A stretch of 64,000 bases of DNA, taken from positions 1-64,000 of the forward strand of contig JBPOHI010000024.1 of the NCBI GenBank assembly GCA_052035735.1, in the 5' to 3' direction. Each line of letters starts with the position of its first letter. Position 1 is the stretch's first letter. Below the pieces are notes generated by a model, which searched no databases, had not been told where the DNA came from, and worked only from the letters and a program-made list of their open reading frames with translations. Below, piece by piece: positions 60,516-64,000 of this stretch. This DNA is from JAGPDF01 sp052035735. Its GTDB lineage: Bacteria > Acidobacteriota > Thermoanaerobaculia > Multivoradales > JAGPDF01. A program made the position numbers and the translations under genes.

Positions 60516-60949
60516 ACGGGCTCTCCGTCCAGCTTGGCGACGCGGCGCGCATGGCGGCCGCCTTCGAATGGGGTGGCGAGGAAGCACTGGAGAATCGCTT
60601 CCGCCAGCGGGAGCGCGACGATGCGGCTGCCCAGAGTGAGAACGTTGGCGTCGTTGTGCTTACGGCAGAGCTCGGCGGAGTAGAGGTCGATGCAGGCCGC
60701 GGCGCGGACCCCGCGCACCCGGTTGGCGCCGATCGCCATTCCGATACCCGAGCCACACACCAGGACGCCGCGTTCCGCATCCCCTGACGCGACCGCCCGG
60801 GCAACCTGCGCGGCGTAGTCCGGATAGTCCACCGAATCGGCGGATTGAGGGCCGAAATCGGCAAGCTCGTGCCCGGCCTCGGCGAGCCGGGCCTTCAACT
60901 GGTCCTTCAGGATGAAGCCGGCGTGATCGGCACCGATCGCGATGCGCAT
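60512..60949 (-). CDS. rpiB: Ribose 5-phosphate isomerase B
   Basis: The 145-residue protein reads MRIAIGADHAGFILKDQL, DFGPQSADSVDYPDYAAQVA, VLVCGSGIGMAIGANRVRGVRAA with the catalytic Cys65, and C-R-K-H-N-D-A-N-V-L-T-L-G-S-R. It interconverts ribose and ribulose 5-phosphate. It is 13 bases after the basic-protein gene and overlaps glyA by four bases. Confidence 0.95.
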   Translation of the reverse strand: MRIAIGADHAGFILKDQLKARLAEAGHELADFGPQSADSVDYPDYAAQVARAVASGDAERGVLVCGSGIGMAIGANRVRGVRAAACIDLYSAELCRKHNDANVLTLGSRIVALPLAEAILQCFLATPFEGGRHARRVAKLDGEPV

Positions 60950-60962
60950 CGAGGTGCCGTGC

Positions 60963-61313
60963 TCAGCTGTCTTCCGGCTCCGGCAGGAGGGTCTCCTGGG
61001 TGGACTCCTCGCCCTTCTTGCCAGCCTTCTTGGCCGGAGCCTTGCGAGCCTTCTTCTCGGCCGCCTCGGATCCAGCCGAGCCGGCTGCGTCGGCGCCCTC
61101 GGAGGCGGGCTTCTTCGCCGCGGGCTTCTTCGCCGCCTTCTTGTCGCCCGCTGCGGCGGAGGCGTCGACCTCCTTGTCGGCCGCCTTCAGGGTCCGCTTC
61201 GACCCTTCGGTCCGCACCGTCTTGCGCTTGGCGACCTCTTCCTGATTGCGTTGTCTCAGCCGCTCGAGGCGGCGCTGACGGCGGCGCCGGAGGTCGCGAT
61301 CTTTTTCACGCAT
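60963..61313 (-). CDS. Basic Lys/Ala/Pro-rich protein (H1-like tail), unknown
   Basis: The 116-residue protein opens MREKDRDLRRRRQRRLERLR, a strongly basic helix, then VRTEGSKRTLKAADKEVDA. A low-complexity part A-A-K-K-P-A-A-K-K-P-A and K-A-P-A-K-K-A-G-K-K-G resembles the C-terminal tails of histone H1-like or DNA/RNA-binding proteins, and it ends in an acidic L-L-P-E-P-E-D-S. No folded domain is recognised. GAGGAGA lies seven bases before the ATG. It is the first gene of the rpiB-glyA-DAHP synthase operon. Nucleic-acid binding is a plausible inference. A TTGACA upstream (61381-61386, minus) lacks a good -10. Confidence 0.75.
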   Translation of the reverse strand: MREKDRDLRRRRQRRLERLRQRNQEEVAKRKTVRTEGSKRTLKAADKEVDASAAAGDKKAAKKPAAKKPASEGADAAGSAGSEAAEKKARKAPAKKAGKKGEESTQETLLPEPEDS

Positions 61314-61409
61314 AACAGCTTCTCCTCAACTCCGATTGTTGAATGACAGGCCCGTGCAGCTTGCCGCAGGGGGGCGTAACTGTCAAGCGAATGCGGCTTC
61401 AGCGCGGCA

Positions 61410-62960
61410 CTAGAGCGGCAAATTTCCGTGCTTCTTGGCCGGCACGGCCTGCCGCTTGCTGCGCAGCTGCCGGAGGGCGCGGACGAGCGCCGGCCGCGTC
61501 TTGCGCGGCTCGATGACCGCATCGACGAAGCCGTGCTGGGCAGCAACGTAGGGGTTGGAGAACTTCTCCCGGTAGTGCGCGACCTTCTCGGCGCGCGCCT
61601 CGACGGCACCTGCGCCGGCCTTCTCGAGCTCGCGTTTGAACAGGATGTTGACGGCTCCTTCGGGCCCCATCACGGCGATCTCGGCCGACGGGTAGGCGAG
61701 ATTGACGTCCGTCCGCAGATGCTTGGACGCCATCACGCAGTAAGCGCCGCCATAAGCCTTGCGGGTGATCACGGTCAGCTTGGGCACGGTCGCCTCGGCG
61801 AAGGCATAGAGGAGCTTGGCGCCGTGCTTGATGATCCCGCCGTACTCCTGCTGGGTACCGGGCAGAAAACCCGGGACGTCCTCGAAGGTGACGAGAGGGA
61901 TGTTGAACGCGTCGCAGAAGCGCACGAAACGGGCGCCCTTGAGCGAAGCATCGATGTCGAGGACGCCGGCCAGGTAGTTGGGTTGATTGGCGACGATGCC
62001 GACGCTCTGGTTCGCCAGACGCGCGAAGCCGACGACGATGTTGCGGGCATAGGCCGCATGCACCTCGAAGAACTTGCCGTCGTCGACCACTTCGGCGATC
62101 AGGCGGTGCATGTCGTAGGGCTTGTTCGGGTCGTCGGGGATCAGCCGGTCGAGCAGCTCCGACTCGCGGTCGGGATCGTCCGAGCTCCTGCCCGGCGGCG
62201 GGTCGTCGATGTTGTTCGAGGGAAGGAAGGACAACAGCTCGCGGATTCCCATGAGGCATGCGGCGTCGTTGCCGAAGGTGAAGTGGGAGACGCCGCTCTT
62301 GCCGGCATGCGTCGCGGCGCCGCCGAGGTCCTCCTTCGTGACCTCTTCGTGGGTGACGGTGCGGATCACGTCCGGCCCGGTCACGAACATGTAGCTCGTG
62401 CCTTCGACCATGAGGATGAAGTCGGTGATCGCCGGCGAGTAGACCGCCCCTCCGGCACAAGGGCCCATGATCGCCGAGATCTGCGGCACGACTCCCGAGG
62501 CGAGCGTATTGCGCAGAAAGATGTCGGCGTAGCCGCCGAGGGAGACGACCCCCTCCTGGATGCGTGCGCCGCCGGAGTCGTTGAGCCCGATGACCGGGGC
62601 GCCGTTCTCCACCGCAAGGTCCATGATCTTGCAGATCTTGGCCGCGTTGGTCTCCGAGAGCGAGCCGCCGAAGACCGTGAAATCCTGGGCGAAGAGGTAA
62701 ACCAGCCGGCCGTCGATCGTGCCGTAGCCGCAGACCACGCCGTCGCCGGGGATCTGCTGCTCCTGCATTCCGAAATCGCGGCAGCGGTGCGTCACCAGCG
62801 CGTCGATCTCCACGAACGAGCCGGCGTCGAGCAGCAGCTCCACGCGCTCGCGGGCCGTAAGCTTGCCATCCCGGTGCTGGCGTTCGACTCGCTCCGCGCC
62901 GCCCCCGGCGGCCGAGGCGGCGAGGCGTTGTTCAAGGTCGGTCAGCAGTTCGTCGCGCAC
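61410..62960 (-). CDS. Acyl-CoA carboxylase carboxyltransferase subunit (propionyl/methylmalonyl type)
   Basis: From GTG 62960 the product is 516 residues. Motifs include GKLTARERVELLLDAGSFVE, PGDGVVCGYGTIDGRLVYLFAQDFTVFGGSL, INDSGGARIQEG-like region (LNDSGGARIQEGVVSLGGYADIF), MGPCAGGAVYSPAITDFILM, NQPNYLAGVLDIDASLKGARFVRFCDAF and GAAYCVMASKH-like AYGGAYCVMASKHLRTD. This is the propionyl-CoA carboxylase beta / methylmalonyl-CoA decarboxylase alpha family. No biotin carboxylase or biotin carrier gene is adjacent, so its partner must be elsewhere. Length normal. Confidence 0.92.
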   Translation of the reverse strand: MRDELLTDLEQRLAASAAGGGAERVERQHRDGKLTARERVELLLDAGSFVEIDALVTHRCRDFGMQEQQIPGDGVVCGYGTIDGRLVYLFAQDFTVFGGSLSETNAAKICKIMDLAVENGAPVIGLNDSGGARIQEGVVSLGGYADIFLRNTLASGVVPQISAIMGPCAGGAVYSPAITDFILMVEGTSYMFVTGPDVIRTVTHEEVTKEDLGGAATHAGKSGVSHFTFGNDAACLMGIRELLSFLPSNNIDDPPPGRSSDDPDRESELLDRLIPDDPNKPYDMHRLIAEVVDDGKFFEVHAAYARNIVVGFARLANQSVGIVANQPNYLAGVLDIDASLKGARFVRFCDAFNIPLVTFEDVPGFLPGTQQEYGGIIKHGAKLLYAFAEATVPKLTVITRKAYGGAYCVMASKHLRTDVNLAYPSAEIAVMGPEGAVNILFKRELEKAGAGAVEARAEKVAHYREKFSNPYVAAQHGFVDAVIEPRKTRPALVRALRQLRSKRQAVPAKKHGNLPL

Positions 62961-63136
62961 GAAGTGTCCCCAGTCTTTCCGCAGCTCGCTTTGCGGCCGG
63001 CGATTCCCGACAAGCCTATCGCCAAGCAGGCTCCCCGTGCAGCAGAATGCGCTGGGCGAACGAGTCGCCCGGCACCGATCGGCGAAGCAGACGGCGGCCT
63101 GGCGGCGAGAACACCAGCGGGTAGCCGGAGGGCAAG

Positions 63137-63550
63137 ATGAACCAGGACGACGAACAGCTCCACCTCCTTTCCGTTTTCCACTACGTGCTCGCCGGGCTCT
63201 GCGCCCTCTTCGCGCTCTTCCCGCTGGCCTACGTCGGCATGGGCCTCGCCATGATGAGCGGGCCGGGCGCGGAGCCCGGCGAACGCTTCGCTCCTCTTTT
63301 TGCCGGCTGCTTCCTCGCCGGCATGGGTGGGCTCTTCCTGGTCTTCGCAGTCGCCTACGCCCTGGCGCTCTTTCTCGCCGCCCGCTTCCTCGCCGAGCGG
63401 CGCCGCCACACCTTCTGCGTCGTCGTGGCGGCGATCTCCTGCACCTTTACCCCGCTCGGAACCGTGCTCGGGGTCTTCACGCTGATCGTGCTCTTCCGCC
63501 CGTCGGTTCGCGTCCTCTTCGGCCTCGCAGGACAGCCAAGCGCAATCTGA
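63137..63550 (+). CDS. Small membrane protein of unknown function
   Basis: ATG 63137 has CGGAGGG upstream; product 137 residues. Four hydrophobic segments appear: VFHYVLAGLCALFALFPLAYVG, FAGCFLAGMGGLFLVFAVAYAL, then a short one, and VVVAAISCTFTPLGTVLGVFTL. The N-terminal D-D-E-Q-L-H-L-L-S-V-F-H-Y and the late P-L-G-T-V-L-G-V-F-T-L-I-V-L motif recur in small Acidobacteriota-type membrane proteins. No catalytic residue is visible. I do not assign a role. It is transcribed alone upstream of the ATP-synthase gene. Confidence 0.75.
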   Translation: MNQDDEQLHLLSVFHYVLAGLCALFALFPLAYVGMGLAMMSGPGAEPGERFAPLFAGCFLAGMGGLFLVFAVAYALALFLAARFLAERRRHTFCVVVAAISCTFTPLGTVLGVFTLIVLFRPSVRVLFGLAGQPSAI

Positions 63551-63617
63551 CCGACGAGCGCCGGCAGCCCGGCAGCAGTTCGCCTGCGCCGCCTTGCCCC
63601 GGGGCGCGGGCGTTTGT

Positions 63618-63623
63618 TAGACT
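63618..63623 (+). promoter_or_regulatory. TAGACT -10-like element of the ATP-synthase operon
   Basis: TAGACT lies about 100 bases before the AtpZ ATG, so this transcript would have a real leader, unlike the leaderless genes. No good -35 box is seen 17 bases upstream. Confidence 0.35.
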
Positions 63624-63726
63624 TTCGCGTGTCGCGGCAGGAGTGCGCGACGGCAGCACACCGGGTTGGACCCCAGCAATCTCGGGCTCGCTTTCGGGCT
63701 CATCGATCTCAGGGCTCCCAAGGCTC

Positions 63727-64000
63727 ATGGCCGAAGAAGGCAAGGATCCGCGCAGGCGCAGCGAACTGCCGGAGCCGCGGGACCGGGAACCCTGGATGCG
63801 CATCGGCGGCGTGGGACTCGAGCTTGCCGCGGCAGTCGGCGGGTTCGCGCTCTTCGGATACCTGCTCGACCGCCACTACGGTTGGCAGCCGAAAGGCCTC
63901 CTCATCGGAGCCCTCCTCGGCCTGATCGGCGGGTTCTACAACCTGATCAAGACTTCGTTGCGGGCTTCTCGCGAGGCTCGGGATCTCGATCGGGCGCGGC
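63727..64000 (+). CDS. AtpZ/AtpI-family protein (partial at window end)
   Basis: The frame from ATG 63727 runs to the window edge with 91 codons and no stop. A charged N-terminus (MAEEGKDPRRRSELPEPRDR) precedes a helix GGVGLELAAAVGGFALFGYLLD and a second, P-K-G-L-L-I-G-A-L-L-G-L-I-G-G-F-Y-N-L-I-K. The short D-R-H-Y-G-W loop between them and the G-L-I-G-G-F-Y-N-L-I end are typical of the AtpZ/AtpI family, which opens F1F0-ATP synthase operons and helps assemble the c-ring or carries Mg2+. A GTG at 63643 could extend the start, but ATG is preferred. Confidence 0.85.
   Translation, partial: MAEEGKDPRRRSELPEPRDREPWMRIGGVGLELAAAVGGFALFGYLLDRHYGWQPKGLLIGALLGLIGGFYNLIKTSLRASREARDLDRAR

Noticed and set aside
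63629..63925. A GTG frame five bases after TAGACT that looks like a leaderless gene
   Set aside because: It overlaps the clear AtpZ gene in another frame and encodes a low-complexity Ser/Arg-rich peptide with no coding signature.

Overview
The window is a GC-rich chromosomal segment (roughly two-thirds G+C by eye) from a Gram-negative bacterium. Envelope genes (rseP, bamD, a CpoB/YbgF-like lipoprotein, an OmpA-family protein, ftsEX, tatA) show an outer membrane. The mix of CRTAC1/UnbV, ELWxTDGT-propeller, CSLREA beta-helix, DUF4388 and class II DAHP synthase genes fits Acidobacteriota best, perhaps Thermoanaerobaculia. That placement is inference; there is no rRNA or ribosomal protein gene to test it. 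No tRNA, rRNA, CRISPR array, insertion sequence or prophage was seen. Gene density is very high and no gene-free stretch exceeds about 210 bases.

Layout. 1-2222: tail of a secreted protein, a Phd/RelE-type toxin-antitoxin pair, a small exported protein, and a second two-gene module with a minimal nucleotidyltransferase. 2250-8871: two glycosyltransferases and a methyltransferase, a haem-binding protein, a ceramidase-like membrane hydrolase, an unknown membrane protein, and DUF423. 8878-24625: an M20 peptidase, then the secreted-protein region. It holds an ELWxTDGT-repeat protein, a PhnA-domain protein, a CRTAC1-TPR-HIT operon, a BNR-repeat protein, an SDR/DUF2867 protein and a CSLREA beta-helix/Calx-beta protein. 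Three of these, with unrelated folds, end in the same roughly 19-residue tail. 24807-28752: glycine oxidase-like protein, UvrD/PcrA helicase, GNAT. 28811-33848: truA, then uppS-cdsA-dxr-rseP. 33862-39192: nfo, then PASTA protein-rpe-bamD-ybgF-LysM protein. 39293-46134: Fis-like regulator, lytic transglycosylase, tatA, sugar kinase-like protein, rlmN, pgeF, gatB, ftsE (ftsX follows to 47039). 47143-53725: OmpA protein, DUF4388 protein, ruvC, and a large pseudo-receiver/Ser-Thr kinase/TonB-C fusion with a coiled-coil partner. 53860-57896: accD-folC and a histidine kinase. 57893-62960: a minus-strand operon (basic Lys/Ala-rich protein-rpiB-glyA-DAHP synthase) and an acyl-CoA carboxyltransferase. 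63137-64000: a small membrane protein and the start of an ATP synthase operon (AtpZ/AtpI).

A recurring signal is a TAnnnT hexamer ending 6-9 bases before the start codon of genes that begin transcription units. I count 14 such cases on both strands, while operon-internal genes instead use overlaps or Shine-Dalgarno sites. This points to widespread leaderless transcription. The most notable protein-level signal is the shared C-terminal tail (DGFE/DGYE ... W-S-x-x-V-P-stop) on three large exported proteins, a candidate sorting or anchoring signal.
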